From contig VXTM01000021.1 of NCBI GenBank assembly GCA_009837445.1, forward strand, positions 31,438 through 95,437: 64,000 nt of DNA, given 5' to 3'. This document shows positions 1-8,642 of the stretch, in pieces (within the stretch, counting starts at the first letter, position 1; each line of letters begins with the position of its first letter). Below the pieces are notes generated by a model that was given only the letters and a program-made list of their open reading frames with translations, had not been told where the DNA came from and did no database searches. A program made the position numbers and the translations under genes. Origin of the DNA: Acidimicrobiaceae bacterium. Lineage in GTDB: Bacteria; Actinomycetota; Acidimicrobiia; Acidimicrobiales; Aldehydirespiratoraceae.

Positions 1-1
1 C

Positions 2-496
2 GGCTCGGACATGTCCGAGTCGCTGGTGGAGGCGGTCGTCGTCGACCTGCACCGCGGCGGCTCCGCCGCGCTCGGCGTCGAGGAGTTGCATCTCGGCTAC
101 CGCACGAGCAGCATCGCCACGCACCAGATAGTGGTGTCCATCAAGCTCCAGTTGAGGTTCGGCGACCGGTCCGCCGCCCGGGCCTCGCTGGCCGAGATAG
201 TCCAGTGGCGGAGGGCCAACCAGCCCGGCGGCCGCAACGCGGGGTCGGTGTTCACCAACCCCGAACCGGCCGCGGCGGGCGCTCTGATCGAGTCTGCCGG
301 CGCCAAGGGGCTGCGGATCGGAACTGCGGAGGTCTCGCCCAAGCACGCGAACTTCATCCAGTCCGACGAGGAGGGCTGCGCGGCCGACATCGTCGAGGTG
401 ATGCGGGAGGTGCGCCGGCTGGTGACGGAACAACACGGCGTGGACCTGGCGGTGGAGACCCACCTCATCGGCTTCGAGCCATGGGAGTTGCCGTGA
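2..496 (+). CDS. murB: UDP-N-acetylenolpyruvoylglucosamine reductase (MurB), C-terminal part
   Basis: The 5' end lies outside the window, so only the C-terminal 160 or so residues are visible. They carry the MurB C-terminal signature: a GSVFTNP block followed by GLRIGTAEVSPKHANFIQ, where the family has the catalytic serine loop and the second substrate-binding segment. MurB is the cytoplasmic FAD enzyme that reduces UDP-GlcNAc-enolpyruvate to UDP-MurNAc for peptidoglycan synthesis. The stop codon overlaps the GTG start of ftsQ (GTGA), the usual translational coupling at the end of a dcw cluster. The reading frame is open from base 2; the true start cannot be seen. Confidence 0.88.
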   Translation, partial: GSDMSESLVEAVVVDLHRGGSAALGVEELHLGYRTSSIATHQIVVSIKLQLRFGDRSAARASLAEIVQWRRANQPGGRNAGSVFTNPEPAAAGALIESAGAKGLRIGTAEVSPKHANFIQSDEEGCAADIVEVMREVRRLVTEQHGVDLAVETHLIGFEPWELP

Positions 497-1284
497 GCGG
501 GGCGGCCGTGGCCGTGGACCCGCGGATGAAGGCGCGCCGCATCGCGGTGCTGCGGGAGCAGGGGCGACGGCGCCTCCATATCCTGGTCGCCCTGGCTTCC
601 GTCGTGCTGGTGGCCGGGGTGGGATTCGGCGTCAGCCGCACGCCGCTGGTGGACGTGGACCGCATCTCCATCACCGGTGGCGGGGCCCGCACGGCCGAGA
701 TCCTTGAGAGCACGGGTTTCTCGACGGGAATGCCGATGCTCTCGCTGGACCTGGGCGAAGCCGAGAGGTCCGTCGCCTCGCTGCCCTGGGTGCGGTCTGC
801 CCGGGTCTGGCGGGACTGGCCGGGCACGGTGCGCATCACGGTCGTTCCCCGCGTCCCGGTGGCCGAGGTTCCCGCTACCGGGGGCCGCATCGTGCTGATC
901 GACTCCTACGGGTACGCCGTCGAGTGGGCGACGGCTCCGGCTGAACCGGGCGGGCTTGCCCATGTCGCCGTGCCGTTCGCCGGCCGGCTCGGCGACATCC
1001 ACACCGCCGCGGACGGGCCGCTGGCCGTGGTCGCTGCCATGCCCGACGATCTGCGCGCCTGGGTCAGTGCGGTAACCGTCGATCCGGGCAGCGGGCAGCT
1101 GGGGCTGCAACTCATCGGCGGAGCCAACGTCATGCTCGGCGAGCAGAACCTTTTGGACGACAAGATGAGCGCCGTGCGAGCCGTGCTGGCGGGAACCGAA
1201 CTCGACTGCATCACCGAGATCGACGTGATCATGCCCGACATCGCGACCGTGACCCGTCACGAGCCGTGCCGGCCCCGCGGGTGA
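493..1284 (+). CDS. ftsQ: Cell division protein FtsQ/DivIB
   Basis: A 263-residue single-pass membrane protein: a basic cytoplasmic N-terminus, one hydrophobic segment at about residues 29-47, then a POTRA-like domain starting with PLVDVDRISITGGG and an FtsQ-type beta domain. FtsQ links early and late divisome proteins in the cytoplasmic membrane. The GTG at 493 is chosen because GGGAG sits five bases upstream and it overlaps the murB stop; an in-frame ATG at 481 is the alternative. Position between murB and ftsZ is the standard actinobacterial order. Sequence identity in this family is low, so the call rests on topology and synteny as much as on motifs. Confidence 0.85.
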   Translation: MSGAAVAVDPRMKARRIAVLREQGRRRLHILVALASVVLVAGVGFGVSRTPLVDVDRISITGGGARTAEILESTGFSTGMPMLSLDLGEAERSVASLPWVRSARVWRDWPGTVRITVVPRVPVAEVPATGGRIVLIDSYGYAVEWATAPAEPGGLAHVAVPFAGRLGDIHTAADGPLAVVAAMPDDLRAWVSAVTVDPGSGQLGLQLIGGANVMLGEQNLLDDKMSAVRAVLAGTELDCITEIDVIMPDIATVTRHEPCRPRG

Positions 1285-1377
1285 AGGCTCAAGCACTACT
1301 TCACCCCCCGTGACCCGTCGTCGGGCATGCGGGCTCTAAGATGCAGTGATCGCAAGCCAGGGAGGTTCAACACGGTG

Positions 1378-2496
1378 ATGGCCGATTCTCACAACTACAT
1401 CGCCGTCATCCGGGTGGTCGGAGTCGGAGGCGGGGGCGTCAACGCCGTCAACCGCATGATCGATGCCGGCCTGCGCGGCGTGGAGTTCATCGCTGCCAAC
1501 ACCGACGCCCAAGCCCTCGGCATGAGCGACGCGGACCTCAGGATCGACATCGGGAAGAACCTGACCCGCGGCCTGGGCGCGGGCAGCGATCCCGAGATCG
1601 GAAGGCAGGCCGCCGAGGAGCACGTCGACGAGATTCGTGAAGCCCTCAACGGGTCCGACATGGTGTTCATCACCGCGGGCAAGGGGGGCGGGACGGGCAC
1701 CGGTGCCGCTCCGGTGGTGGCCGAGGTGGCCAAAAGCCTCGGCGCGCTCACCATCGGCGTGGTCACCCGGCCGTTCAGCTTCGAGGGGTCCCGTCGCTCG
1801 GTTCAGGCCGACGAGGGCATCCTGCGCCTCAAGGAGAAGGTCGACACCCTGATCGTCATCCCCAACGACCGGCTCATCGCCATCGCCGACGAGAAGACGT
1901 CCATGCTCAACGCCTTCCGCATGGCCGATGAGGTGCTGATGCAGGGGGTCGGGGGCATCACCAACCTGATCACCACGCCGGGGCTGATCAATGTCGACTT
2001 CGCCGATGTCCGCGCGGTGCTGACCGACGCCGGCAGCGCCCTCATGGGCGTCGGGTCGGCCACCGGGGAGGGTCGGGCGGTGGCCGCGGCCCGCGGCGCC
2101 ATATCGAGTCCGCTGCTGGAGTCGTCGATCGACCGGTCCCAGGGCGTCCTGCTCAACATCTCGGGCTCATCCAGCCTCGGCTTGATGGAGGTGAACGAGG
2201 CGGCCGAGGTGGTGCACTCGGTTGCGCACCAGGACGCCAACATCATCTTCGGTACGGTGATCGACGACGCGCTCGGGGACGAGGTTCGGGTGACCGTCAT
2301 CGCGGCCGGCTTCGAGAGCGACCGGCAGGGCTACGGCGGGCGGGACCGCCGCGCCCGCAGGGACCGCAGGCACACCGCGAGGACGGTCGAGGAGGACCTG
2401 CAGATCGCCGACGTGTTCGCCACGGCCGAGCATACGGATGCGCCGGGCGGGCTCGACCTCAACGACGAGTTCGATGTGCCCGACTTCCTGAGATGA
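1378..2496 (+). CDS. ftsZ: Cell division GTPase FtsZ
   Basis: A 372-residue tubulin-like GTPase that polymerises into the Z-ring. It opens with the nucleotide-binding block [16 protein letters not shown] and has the tubulin signature GGGTGTG at about residues 101-107. The T7-loop region ([11 protein letters not shown]) follows near residue 204. The last residues, DVPDFLR, are the conserved C-terminal peptide that binds SepF and other partners. AGGGAGG at 1359-1365 serves either GTG 1375 or ATG 1378; the family usually begins with Met just before this motif, so ATG is chosen. SepF, its membrane tether in actinobacteria, is encoded four genes downstream. Confidence 0.98.
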   Translation: MADSHNYIAVIRVVGVGGGGVNAVNRMIDAGLRGVEFIAANTDAQALGMSDADLRIDIGKNLTRGLGAGSDPEIGRQAAEEHVDEIREALNGSDMVFITAGKGGGTGTGAAPVVAEVAKSLGALTIGVVTRPFSFEGSRRSVQADEGILRLKEKVDTLIVIPNDRLIAIADEKTSMLNAFRMADEVLMQGVGGITNLITTPGLINVDFADVRAVLTDAGSALMGVGSATGEGRAVAAARGAISSPLLESSIDRSQGVLLNISGSSSLGLMEVNEAAEVVHSVAHQDANIIFGTVIDDALGDEVRVTVIAAGFESDRQGYGGRDRRARRDRRHTARTVEEDLQIADVFATAEHTDAPGGLDLNDEFDVPDFLR

Positions 2497-2536
2497 CCGC
2501 GCCGCCGGTCCAGCCGATCTGGGCGCTTCCAACTGC

Positions 2537-3247
2537 GTGATTGAGAGGGTGGTCCCGGCGGGCGACGGGTGGCTCGTCAGGGTCCGCTGCTCGCAGATCT
2601 CCGAGGGCGATTTTCGCTGCGATCGCGACGGCGAGGCCGGAGCCGAACGCGACGGGTCCCTCGATCGCCGGCGCCAGCGGCTCATGAGCGGTCAATGGAC
2701 CTGGCTCCGACAGGTGCATGGCGCCGACGTAGTGTTCGTCAACGAGCCCGGCGGCTGCGCGGGGAAGGTGGCCGACGGAGCGGTCACGGCCGTGCCCGCG
2801 GCCGTGCTGGCCCTGCACACCGCCGACTGCGCGCCGGTGGTCGTCGCCGGATCGGGCGCGCTGGGCGTGGCCCACGCCGGCTGGCGCGGCATCGTGGCCG
2901 GAGTGATCGGCCGGGTCGTCGACGGCGTTCGCCGGGCCTCGCCCCCCGGGAGGGTGACGGACCTGCGGGCCGTGATCGGTCCGGTCATCAGGCCCTCGAG
3001 CTACGAGTTCGGCGTCGACGATCTTGCCGCGGTGGCCGCGGCCGCCGGTTGCGACGTGTCGGGCTCCACCTCCTGGGGTACTACGGCCCTCGACCTCGGC
3101 GTCGCGGTGCTCGGCGCGTTGAACGCGGCCGGCGTCCGCGACGTGGAGGACCTGGGGTTCGACACCGCCCGGGACGGCTTCTTCTCGCACCGGGTCCGGG
3201 GCGACCGGGGCCGCCAGGCGACCGCGGCCCGGCTGGAGAGACGGTGA
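2537..3247 (+). CDS. pgeF: PgeF/YfiH family peptidoglycan editing factor (laccase domain)
   Basis: A 236-residue protein of the YfiH/PgeF family, formerly annotated as multicopper polyphenol oxidase. The metal-site blocks LHTADCAPVVV and GVAHAGWRGIVAGV are present, followed by the family segment GPVIRPSSYEF. In E. coli the homologue removes wrongly incorporated serine from UDP-MurNAc-peptides; other members show purine nucleoside phosphorylase or oxidase activity in vitro. The gene begins at GTG 2537, 40 bp after ftsZ. Its stop overlaps the GTG of the following yggS-like gene, a common actinobacterial order. Confidence 0.88.
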   Translation: MIERVVPAGDGWLVRVRCSQISEGDFRCDRDGEAGAERDGSLDRRRQRLMSGQWTWLRQVHGADVVFVNEPGGCAGKVADGAVTAVPAAVLALHTADCAPVVVAGSGALGVAHAGWRGIVAGVIGRVVDGVRRASPPGRVTDLRAVIGPVIRPSSYEFGVDDLAAVAAAAGCDVSGSTSWGTTALDLGVAVLGALNAAGVRDVEDLGFDTARDGFFSHRVRGDRGRQATAARLERR

Positions 3248-3951
3248 GCGCGCCGCCGCCGACTCCCGCCATCGTGGCCGAGCGGTACGAGGCTCTGAGG
3301 AGCCGCATCGCCGGCGCGGGCGGGCGAGGAGTCACAGTCATCGCGGTGACCAAGGCGTTCGGCCCGTGGGCCATCGACGCGGCCGCGGCGTGCGGCATCG
3401 CTGACATCGGCGAGAACTACGCCCAGGAGTGTGTGGCCAAGCTCGTTGAGGCCTCTGCAGCACCCATACCCCGGGTCCACTTCGTAGGCCGGCTACAGCG
3501 AAACAAGGTCAGGATGCTCGCCGGCTGCGTCGATGTCTGGCAGACAGTGGACCGGGTCGAGTTGGCCCGCGAGATCGGCCGGCGCGCCCCAGGAGCCGAG
3601 GTGATGATCCAGGTGAATATCTCGGGCGAGGAGACCAAGGCAGGCTGCGCACCCGGCGACACCGAGTCGCTGGCCTCCGCAGCCGGCGACGCCGGACTCC
3701 GCCTGGTGGGCCTCATGGGCATCGGTCCGCTCGGCCCGCCCGAGGAGGCCCGCAACGGCTTCAGGAGGCTGCGGCGGCTGGTCGACTCCCTGGGACTGCC
3801 ACACTGCTCGATGGGCATGACCGACGACCTCGAAGTGGCGGTGGCCGAGGGCGCGACCATGGTCCGGGTGGGAAGGAGCCTCTTCGGGGTGCGTCCCCGT
3901 CACGAGTCGCGCGGCGTGTCACAATATGGCGCGCCGCCAGGGGATCGGTGA
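3244..3951 (+). CDS. YggS-family pyridoxal phosphate homeostasis protein
   Basis: A 235-residue protein of the YggS/PLPBP family, a PLP-binding TIM barrel without known catalysis that buffers cellular PLP. Visible motifs are VTKAFG (the PLP-lysine strand), GENYAQE, HFVGRLQRNK and the phosphate-binding C-terminal block SMGMTDDLEVAVAEGATMVRVG. GTG 3244 overlaps the pgeF stop (GTGA), so the two are translationally coupled. Its place between pgeF and sepF is the standard order in actinobacterial and firmicute division clusters. The C-terminal 15 residues after the barrel are not conserved. Confidence 0.93.
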   Translation: MSAPPPTPAIVAERYEALRSRIAGAGGRGVTVIAVTKAFGPWAIDAAAACGIADIGENYAQECVAKLVEASAAPIPRVHFVGRLQRNKVRMLAGCVDVWQTVDRVELAREIGRRAPGAEVMIQVNISGEETKAGCAPGDTESLASAAGDAGLRLVGLMGIGPLGPPEEARNGFRRLRRLVDSLGLPHCSMGMTDDLEVAVAEGATMVRVGRSLFGVRPRHESRGVSQYGAPPGDR

Positions 3952-3994
3952 GGCTCGCAGGCACGCTAAAGTCTTCGCAAGGAGCGACGTATCG

Positions 3995-4534
3995 ATGCTG
4001 AAGAAGGCGATGATCTATCTCGGGCTCGGTCCGGACGAGCACTACGAGAGCTACGACGACCCGATCCGCCAGACACCGTCACACGGCGCGGCGCCGGGCC
4101 GGTACGCGCCCGAGGCCGCACAGCCAGGGGTCTCGGTCGCATCGGGCACCGCGCCCGGCGACCCGGTCCTGGGACGAACGGTGCGGCCGGTGCACCTAGC
4201 ACCGGTCGAGGGCGGCGCGGGTCCGGAGGCGGAGTACGACAACCCGGTGCGGGTCGTGCACTCCGTGGCCGCCAAGAGCATGAAGCCCCACGCGGTCTCT
4301 CCGGACGCCTTCAACGACGCCCAGGAGATCGGCGACCGGTTCAAGTCGGGCCAGCCCGTGATCGTAAACCTTCAGGCAGTCGATCGGGACTTGCAGCGAC
4401 GACTGGTGGACTTCTCGAGCGGCCTCTGTTACGCCATGGGCGGCAAGATGGACCGAGTCGCCGACCAGGTCTACCTGCTCACCCCTGCGGAGGTGGAGGT
4501 GTCGAAGGAGACCGCCCGGCCCAAGCGCTCCTGA
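3995..4534 (+). CDS. sepF: Cell division protein SepF
   Basis: A 179-residue SepF. The N-terminus MLKKAMIYLGLGPDEHYESY is the amphipathic membrane-targeting helix, then comes a variable linker of about 80 residues, then the conserved SepF core with PVIVNLQAVDRDLQRRLVDF and YLLTP. SepF bundles FtsZ and anchors it to the membrane in bacteria that lack FtsA. AAGGAG at 3979-3984 precedes ATG 3995. An upstream in-frame extension overlapping the yggS end lacks conservation and a ribosome binding site and is not used. The gene sits between yggS and yggT as is usual. Confidence 0.96.
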   Translation: MLKKAMIYLGLGPDEHYESYDDPIRQTPSHGAAPGRYAPEAAQPGVSVASGTAPGDPVLGRTVRPVHLAPVEGGAGPEAEYDNPVRVVHSVAAKSMKPHAVSPDAFNDAQEIGDRFKSGQPVIVNLQAVDRDLQRRLVDFSSGLCYAMGGKMDRVADQVYLLTPAEVEVSKETARPKRS

Positions 4535-4551
4535 CTCGGCAGGCGCCGTAA

Positions 4552-4821
4552 GTGCTCTGGTTCGTCTGCCTGCTGCTCAACCTCTACCTGTTCGCGATCT
4601 TCGGTCGCGTGCTGCTGAGCTGGTTCCCCCTCAATCCGCACGGGGCGATGGCCACCGTCGCCGGTTTCCTGATCACCGTCACCGACCCGGTCATGAGGCC
4701 GGTCCGGCGGATGCTTCCGGCCGCCCGGTTCGGCGGCATGGCGTTCGACTTCTCCCCGGTGATCGTGATCTTCGGGATCATCCTTCTGCAGAGGCTCCTC
4801 AGGGCGGCCGGGATCTGCTGA
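4552..4821 (+). CDS. YggT family membrane protein
   Basis: An 89-residue YggT-family protein with two hydrophobic segments at about residues 2-18 and 66-84 and the family pattern LLSWFPLNP in between, followed by TDPVMRPVRRMLP. The biochemical role of YggT is not settled; it is routinely encoded next to sepF and divIVA and is presumed to act at the division site or in the envelope. It starts at GTG 4552, 17 bp after sepF, in the same operon. A 6-bp hairpin follows the stop. Confidence 0.9.
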   Translation: MLWFVCLLLNLYLFAIFGRVLLSWFPLNPHGAMATVAGFLITVTDPVMRPVRRMLPAARFGGMAFDFSPVIVIFGIILLQRLLRAAGIC

Positions 4822-4836
4822 GAGGCTGAGTCCGGG

Positions 4837-4853
4837 CTGCTCTTCGGGAGCAG
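4837..4853 (+). terminator. Short stem-loop after yggT
   Basis: CTGCTC and GAGCAG form a perfect 6-bp stem around a 5-nt loop (TTCGG), 16 bp after the yggT stop. There is no T-run behind it, so it could be a weak or Rho-assisted terminator, or an mRNA stability element separating the division operon from divIVA. Confidence 0.35.
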
Positions 4854-4881
4854 GACACCGCGGCGGGGCATCCACCAAATG

Positions 4882-4893
4882 CGGGCATGCCCG
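4882..4893. promoter_or_regulatory. Perfect 12-bp palindrome upstream of divIVA
   Basis: CGGGCATGCCCG is a perfect inverted repeat whose right edge is three bases upstream of the putative divIVA -10 hexamer. A dyad in that position could be an operator. No regulator can be assigned from the sequence. Confidence 0.35.
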
Positions 4894-4896
4894 TGG

Positions 4897-4902
4897 CATC
4901 AT
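4897..4902 (+). promoter_or_regulatory. Putative -10 element for leaderless divIVA
   Basis: CATCAT ends seven bases before the divIVA ATG, and no Shine-Dalgarno sequence is present. This spacing would place the transcript start at the start codon. No clear -35 box is seen. Confidence 0.4.
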
Positions 4903-4909
4903 CGCCCGC

Positions 4910-6187
4910 ATGAATGCTCTCAACGACCTCTCCACCGAGGTCCGGTTTCGCGAGCGCATGCGCGGCTACGACTTCGAGGAGGTCGACAGCTACGTCAAGG
5001 CGGTGAGCCGGGCCGTGGCCCAGGGCAGGGATCAGATCTCGGACTTGCAGCAGCGACTGGCTCAGGCAGAGCCGAACGGCGGCAACGGCGACGGGCTGAG
5101 CGAGACCCGTGAGATGCTGCTCCGCACCCTCGTGCTGGCACAGCGAACCGCCGACACTGCGATCGCGGAGGCGCGGACCGAGGCCAAGTCGATCACCGAC
5201 TCGGCGCAGGAACGAGCGGCCAAGACGGTCGCTGAGGCTGAGGCGGCCGCGAACGAGCGGCTGCGCTCCTCGGAGGAGCGGGCGGAGCAGACCCTGGCCG
5301 AGGCCGAGGAGAACTGCCAGTTGATTCTCAGCGAGGCGAAGCGGACGGCAGCCACCGAGCTGGCCGTCGAACGCGCCCGCAAGCTCGAGGAGATCGAGGC
5401 TCTCGAGGCAACCCGCGCCGATCTCGAAACGGCTACCGCCGCCATCCAGGCCAGGCTCGACAGCGAGCGGTGGCAACTGCGCAATCTGGCAACCTCGTTC
5501 CAGTCCTTCGTCGAGCAGTTCGAGCCGGTCACTGATCCGGCTGATCCCACCGACGGCCTTGCCGGGTCGAACGGCTCGGTCTTGGACATCGCGGCTGACG
5601 AGGCCACCGAACCCGGCGAGGCCGATCCGGCCACCGAGGTCGAGGACCAGGCCGACCCTGATGCTCAGGCAGAGTCAGACATCGAGGTCGCCCCGGACCC
5701 CGACCACGAAGCTACGGCCGCCGAGCAAGCCGGTGACGAAGCTACGGCCGCCGAGCAGGTCCTCGACGCGGTTGCCTCCGAGGATGCTGTCGCGGACGAA
5801 CTCACCACGGAAGCGCTGGATGTCGACGCGCCGACCGACCTCCCGCCGGTGGGATGGACCGAGGAGAGCGCAGACACGGACGACGTCGCTGCCGGCCGCG
5901 CCGACCCGGCCGAGCATGCCGGCGCCGAGCAGGCCCACCAGGGGTCGGCCGATCCACACACCGGCGACAGCCCCGACGCCGTGGCTGTGCCGGCGACGCA
6001 TTCGGCGGCGACCCGCAGCCCAGAGCTCTTCGACATCGAGGCCGAGGACGACGACGAGTTCATCGAGCAACTCCGGCAGGTCGTCAGCAGCGACGCCCCC
6101 TTGCCTAGTGCTGACGCCGCCATGGCTGCGTTCTTCGACCACGACGAGGGCGGTGGCCGCGGCGGTAGGCTCGGCCAGCGGGCCTGA
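4910..6187 (+). CDS. divIVA: DivIVA domain protein with long acidic C-terminal tail
   Basis: A 425-residue coiled-coil protein. Residues about 10-30 (VRFRERMRGYDFEEVDSYV) match the DivIVA N-terminal membrane-curvature domain, though the classical short motif is diverged. Residues about 30-200 are heptad-rich coiled coil with many Ala, Glu and Arg. Residues about 205-400 form a very acidic Asp/Glu/Ala/Pro-rich, probably disordered tail, roughly as long as the coiled coil. In actinobacteria DivIVA (Wag31) marks cell poles and directs polar growth. The tail contains a near-exact duplicated block (bases 5706-5757). It probably starts at ATG 4910 without a ribosome binding site. Confidence 0.8.
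   Translation: MNALNDLSTEVRFRERMRGYDFEEVDSYVKAVSRAVAQGRDQISDLQQRLAQAEPNGGNGDGLSETREMLLRTLVLAQRTADTAIAEARTEAKSITDSAQERAAKTVAEAEAAANERLRSSEERAEQTLAEAEENCQLILSEAKRTAATELAVERARKLEEIEALEATRADLETATAAIQARLDSERWQLRNLATSFQSFVEQFEPVTDPADPTDGLAGSNGSVLDIAADEATEPGEADPATEVEDQADPDAQAESDIEVAPDPDHEATAAEQAGDEATAAEQVLDAVASEDAVADELTTEALDVDAPTDLPPVGWTEESADTDDVAAGRADPAEHAGAEQAHQGSADPHTGDSPDAVAVPATHSAATRSPELFDIEAEDDDEFIEQLRQVVSSDAPLPSADAAMAAFFDHDEGGGRGGRLGQRA
5706..5757 (+). repeat. 22-bp direct repeat inside divIVA
   Basis: Bases 5706-5727 and 5736-5757 are identical and encode two copies of an EATAAEQ-like block in the acidic tail. The 30-bp period keeps the frame, so the tail can lengthen or shorten by slippage without a frameshift. 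Confidence 0.75.
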
Positions 6188-6209
6188 ACGCCGCACACGC
6201 TTGTACCGC

Positions 6210-6218
6210 TGATATAAC
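6210..6218 (+). promoter_or_regulatory. Extended -10 promoter element before the DksA-like gene
   Basis: TGATATAAC reads as an extended -10 (TG-N-TATAAC) in an otherwise GC-rich 69-bp gap. It is 38 bp upstream of the ATG at 6257, and GGGAG lies between, so this gene would have a normal leader. Confidence 0.45.
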
Positions 6219-6256
6219 CGGGGGTCCTTCGTCTGACGGCAGGACGGGAGCTTGAC

Positions 6257-6739
6257 ATGGCCAAGGCCGACGGGGCACAAGCCGGCAAGACCACGAACAC
6301 CGAGCCGTCCGGCGCCGCGACGTCGGCCAAGAAGTCCGGCGCGAAGGGGTCCGGGGCCAAGCCCCGTTTCGACGCGAAGTTCCTCGAGGACATGAGGCGG
6401 AAGCTGCTCAAGGAGCGGGCCAAGTACCTGCACTCGGCCGAGGAGTACCAGGCGGAGGCCGAGTCGCTGCTGGCCACGCGCGAGCCCGGCGACGTCCAAT
6501 TCGACGAGGAGGGCGGCGAGGGCACCACCGTGGCGGTCGAACGCGAGCGCGACCTCGCCCTGTCCAGCCAGGCCCGCCACACGGTGAGCCAGATCGACGC
6601 TGCGCTCGAACGCATCGACAACGGCACCTACGGCTACTGCATCACCTCGGGAGCACCGATTCCCATCGCCCGCCTCCGAGCCATCCCTTGGGCCGCTGAG
6701 CGCGTCGAGGTCAAGGCGGGCGGCCTAGGCCGCCGGTAA
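6257..6739 (+). CDS. DksA/TraR-family protein lacking the zinc-finger cysteines
   Basis: A 160-residue protein with a Lys/Ala/Gly-rich N-terminal 35 residues, a coiled coil (FLEDMRRKLLKERAKYLHSAEEYQAEAE) and a C-terminal domain that follows the DksA zinc-finger pattern: TYGYCITSGAPIPIARLRAIPWAAERVE. Only the first of the four expected cysteines remains; the others read Ser, Arg and Val. DksA-type proteins bind in the RNA polymerase secondary channel and modulate initiation. This one keeps the fold signature (GxPIPxxRLxAxPWA) but probably cannot hold zinc. It sits directly upstream of lspA, as DksA-like genes often do in actinobacteria. Confidence 0.82.
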   Translation: MAKADGAQAGKTTNTEPSGAATSAKKSGAKGSGAKPRFDAKFLEDMRRKLLKERAKYLHSAEEYQAEAESLLATREPGDVQFDEEGGEGTTVAVERERDLALSSQARHTVSQIDAALERIDNGTYGYCITSGAPIPIARLRAIPWAAERVEVKAGGLGRR

Positions 6740-6752
6740 GACTCCTTAGGAT

Positions 6753-7241
6753 GTGACCGGCGCGGCAACCGCTGGGTCCAGCCGTCGCTATGGTGCCGCG
6801 GCTCTGGCCTCGGCCGCGGTCGTGGTGGTCCTCGACCAGCTCACCAAGTGGTGGGCCCTGGAGACGCTCGAAAATGGCCGCGTCATCGACCTGGTGTGGA
6901 CGCTGCGACTGCGTCTCGTGTTCAACACGGGGGCTGCCTTCAGCAGTTTCCAGGGCCTCGGGCCCCTGCTCGGCGTGGCGGCGGTGGCGGTGGCCGCAAT
7001 CCTGCTGCTCAACCGGCGGCTGGTGTCGGGCCGGTTGTCGGCCGTCGCGACCGGCTCGATCGCCGGGGGAGCGCTCGGCAACCTCGCCGACCGCCTCTTC
7101 CGATCGGACGACGGCTTCCTCGGCGGGGCGGTGGTGGACTTCATCGACGTGCAGTGGTGGCCGGTGTGGAACGTGGCCGACATGGGGGTCGTGCTCGGCG
7201 GCGCCGCCCTGGTGTGGGCTGCTTATCGCCGGGAGCGATGA
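6753..7241 (+). CDS. lspA: Lipoprotein signal peptidase (signal peptidase II)
   Basis: A 162-residue polytopic membrane aspartic protease that removes signal peptides from diacylglyceryl-modified prolipoproteins. Four hydrophobic segments are visible. The catalytic aspartates are D113 in GNLADRLFR and D143 in VWNVADMG, and the substrate-side motif VFNTGAAFS is present. It starts at GTG 6753, 13 bp after the dksA-like gene, and its stop overlaps the start of rluD (ATGA). Two of its likely substrates, the BMP-family lipoproteins at 50553 and 62758, are encoded in this window. Confidence 0.96.
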   Translation: MTGAATAGSSRRYGAAALASAAVVVVLDQLTKWWALETLENGRVIDLVWTLRLRLVFNTGAAFSSFQGLGPLLGVAAVAVAAILLLNRRLVSGRLSAVATGSIAGGALGNLADRLFRSDDGFLGGAVVDFIDVQWWPVWNVADMGVVLGGAALVWAAYRRER

Positions 7242-8161
7242 GCCATCCGGGCGAGGTCGTCGGCTCGGCCCTCGACGGCCTGAGGCTCGACCGCGTCGTG
7301 GCCCTCGTGGCCGACGTGAGCCGATCCGTCGCCGCCCGCTTGGTGGCCACCGGCGGCGTGCGCCTCGACGGTGCGGTGGTCACGTCGGGCACCAGGCGGG
7401 TCGCAGCGGGCGAGTCGCTGTCCGTCGCCGTCGACCGGCGCGACGATCCGCGGCCCGCGGCCGACCCCGACGTTGCCTTCCAGACGGTCTTCGAGGACGC
7501 TCACGTGGTCGTGGTGGACAAGCCGGCCGGCCTGGTCGTCCACCCTGGCGCGGGGCACGACCGCGGCACGCTGGTCAACGGCCTGCTGGCCCGCTATCCC
7601 GACATCGCCGATGTCGGCGACGCCTACCGGCCCGGGATAGTGCACCGGCTCGATCGCGGCACCTCGGGCCTGATGGTGGTGGCCCGCACGGAGCTTGCGT
7701 ACCATCTGCTGGTCGAGCAGTTGCGCTCCCGTCAGCCGCAGCGGGTGTACTCCGCTCTGGTCCGAGGTCAGCCCGAGGCGGCCTCGGGCGTGATCGATGC
7801 GCCGATCGGTAGATCCAGCCGCAACCCGCAGCGCATGACCGTCACCGACCGGGGACGGTCGGCCCGGACCGGCTACACGGTGGAGCGGCGCTACTGCGTG
7901 CCGGCCAGCGCCGCGCTGCTGTCGTGCCGGCTCGAGACGGGCCGCACCCACCAGATCAGGGTCCATCTCCGGGCCATCGGCCACCCGGTGGTCGGGGATC
8001 CGACCTACGGCTCAGGCCGCCTCGACGATGCCTTCGGGCTGTCCCGGCCGTTTCTTCACGCCGGCAGCCTGTCCTTCACGCACCCCGTCAGCGGCGAGAC
8101 CGTCCAGGCGGAGTCGCCTCTCCCGCCCGACCTGGCCGCGGTGCTGGCCGCCTGCAGCTAG
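7238..8161 (+). CDS. rluD: RluA/RluD-family 23S rRNA pseudouridine synthase
   Basis: A 307-residue protein with an N-terminal S4 RNA-binding domain (residues about 11-75) and a RluA-type catalytic domain. The active-site block [17 protein letters not shown] contains the catalytic Asp139, and the downstream motif [23 protein letters not shown] is typical. The family isomerises uridines of 23S rRNA (RluD: helix 69). ATG 7238 overlaps the lspA stop; lspA-rluD is a very common bacterial pair. Exact target uridines cannot be read from the sequence. Confidence 0.93.
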   Translation: MSHPGEVVGSALDGLRLDRVVALVADVSRSVAARLVATGGVRLDGAVVTSGTRRVAAGESLSVAVDRRDDPRPAADPDVAFQTVFEDAHVVVVDKPAGLVVHPGAGHDRGTLVNGLLARYPDIADVGDAYRPGIVHRLDRGTSGLMVVARTELAYHLLVEQLRSRQPQRVYSALVRGQPEAASGVIDAPIGRSSRNPQRMTVTDRGRSARTGYTVERRYCVPASAALLSCRLETGRTHQIRVHLRAIGHPVVGDPTYGSGRLDDAFGLSRPFLHAGSLSFTHPVSGETVQAESPLPPDLAAVLAACS

Positions 8162-8195
8162 CGGATCCAGTTCTCGCAGACCGGCGAGGCTATGT

Positions 8196-8642
8196 CTAGG
8201 TCTCGGAGTCCACTGGCCATGGCGCCTCACCCTGGGCCATCGCCGTGATCTGGGCCAGGCTGAAGGAGTCCAGGAACCGCCGCATGTGCGAGCCCGACGC
8301 CGCCCAGATCGCCAGCAGCACGCACTGACCCTCGTGATCGCAGGCACCGTCGGTGTGGGGCTCGCCGAAATCGCCCGCCGAGATGGGCCCGTCCACCGCC
8401 CGCACGATGTCGGACAGCTTGATGTCGGACGGGTCGCGGGCCAGGACGTACCCGCCCCCCACACCCCGCTTCGAGCGCACCAGGCCAGCCCCCTTCAGGG
8501 CCAGCAGTATCTGCTCAAGGTAGGGCTGGGGCAGCGCGGTGCGCTCAGCGATCTCCCGCACCGAGGTCGGCGCGCTGTCGCTGTGCAGCGCGAGGGACAG
8601 CAGGGCCCGGGACGCGTAGTCGCCCCGTGTCGAAACCCTCAT
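8196..8642 (-). CDS. Rrf2-family transcriptional regulator
   Basis: A 148-residue winged-helix regulator starting MRVSTRGDYASRALLSLAL, the classic Rrf2 N-terminus, with the recognition-helix region QPYLEQILLALKGAGLVRSKRG followed by GGGYVLARDPSDI. Members such as IscR and NsrR carry an Fe-S cluster on three cysteines; here only two remain (C-x5-C in ACDHEGQCVLLAIW), so the cluster may be altered or absent. An in-frame upstream extension of 58 residues is low-complexity and not used. It is convergent with rluD and divergent from the phosphodiesterase-like gene. Confidence 0.9.
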   Translation of the reverse strand: MRVSTRGDYASRALLSLALHSDSAPTSVREIAERTALPQPYLEQILLALKGAGLVRSKRGVGGGYVLARDPSDIKLSDIVRAVDGPISAGDFGEPHTDGACDHEGQCVLLAIWAASGSHMRRFLDSFSLAQITAMAQGEAPWPVDSET

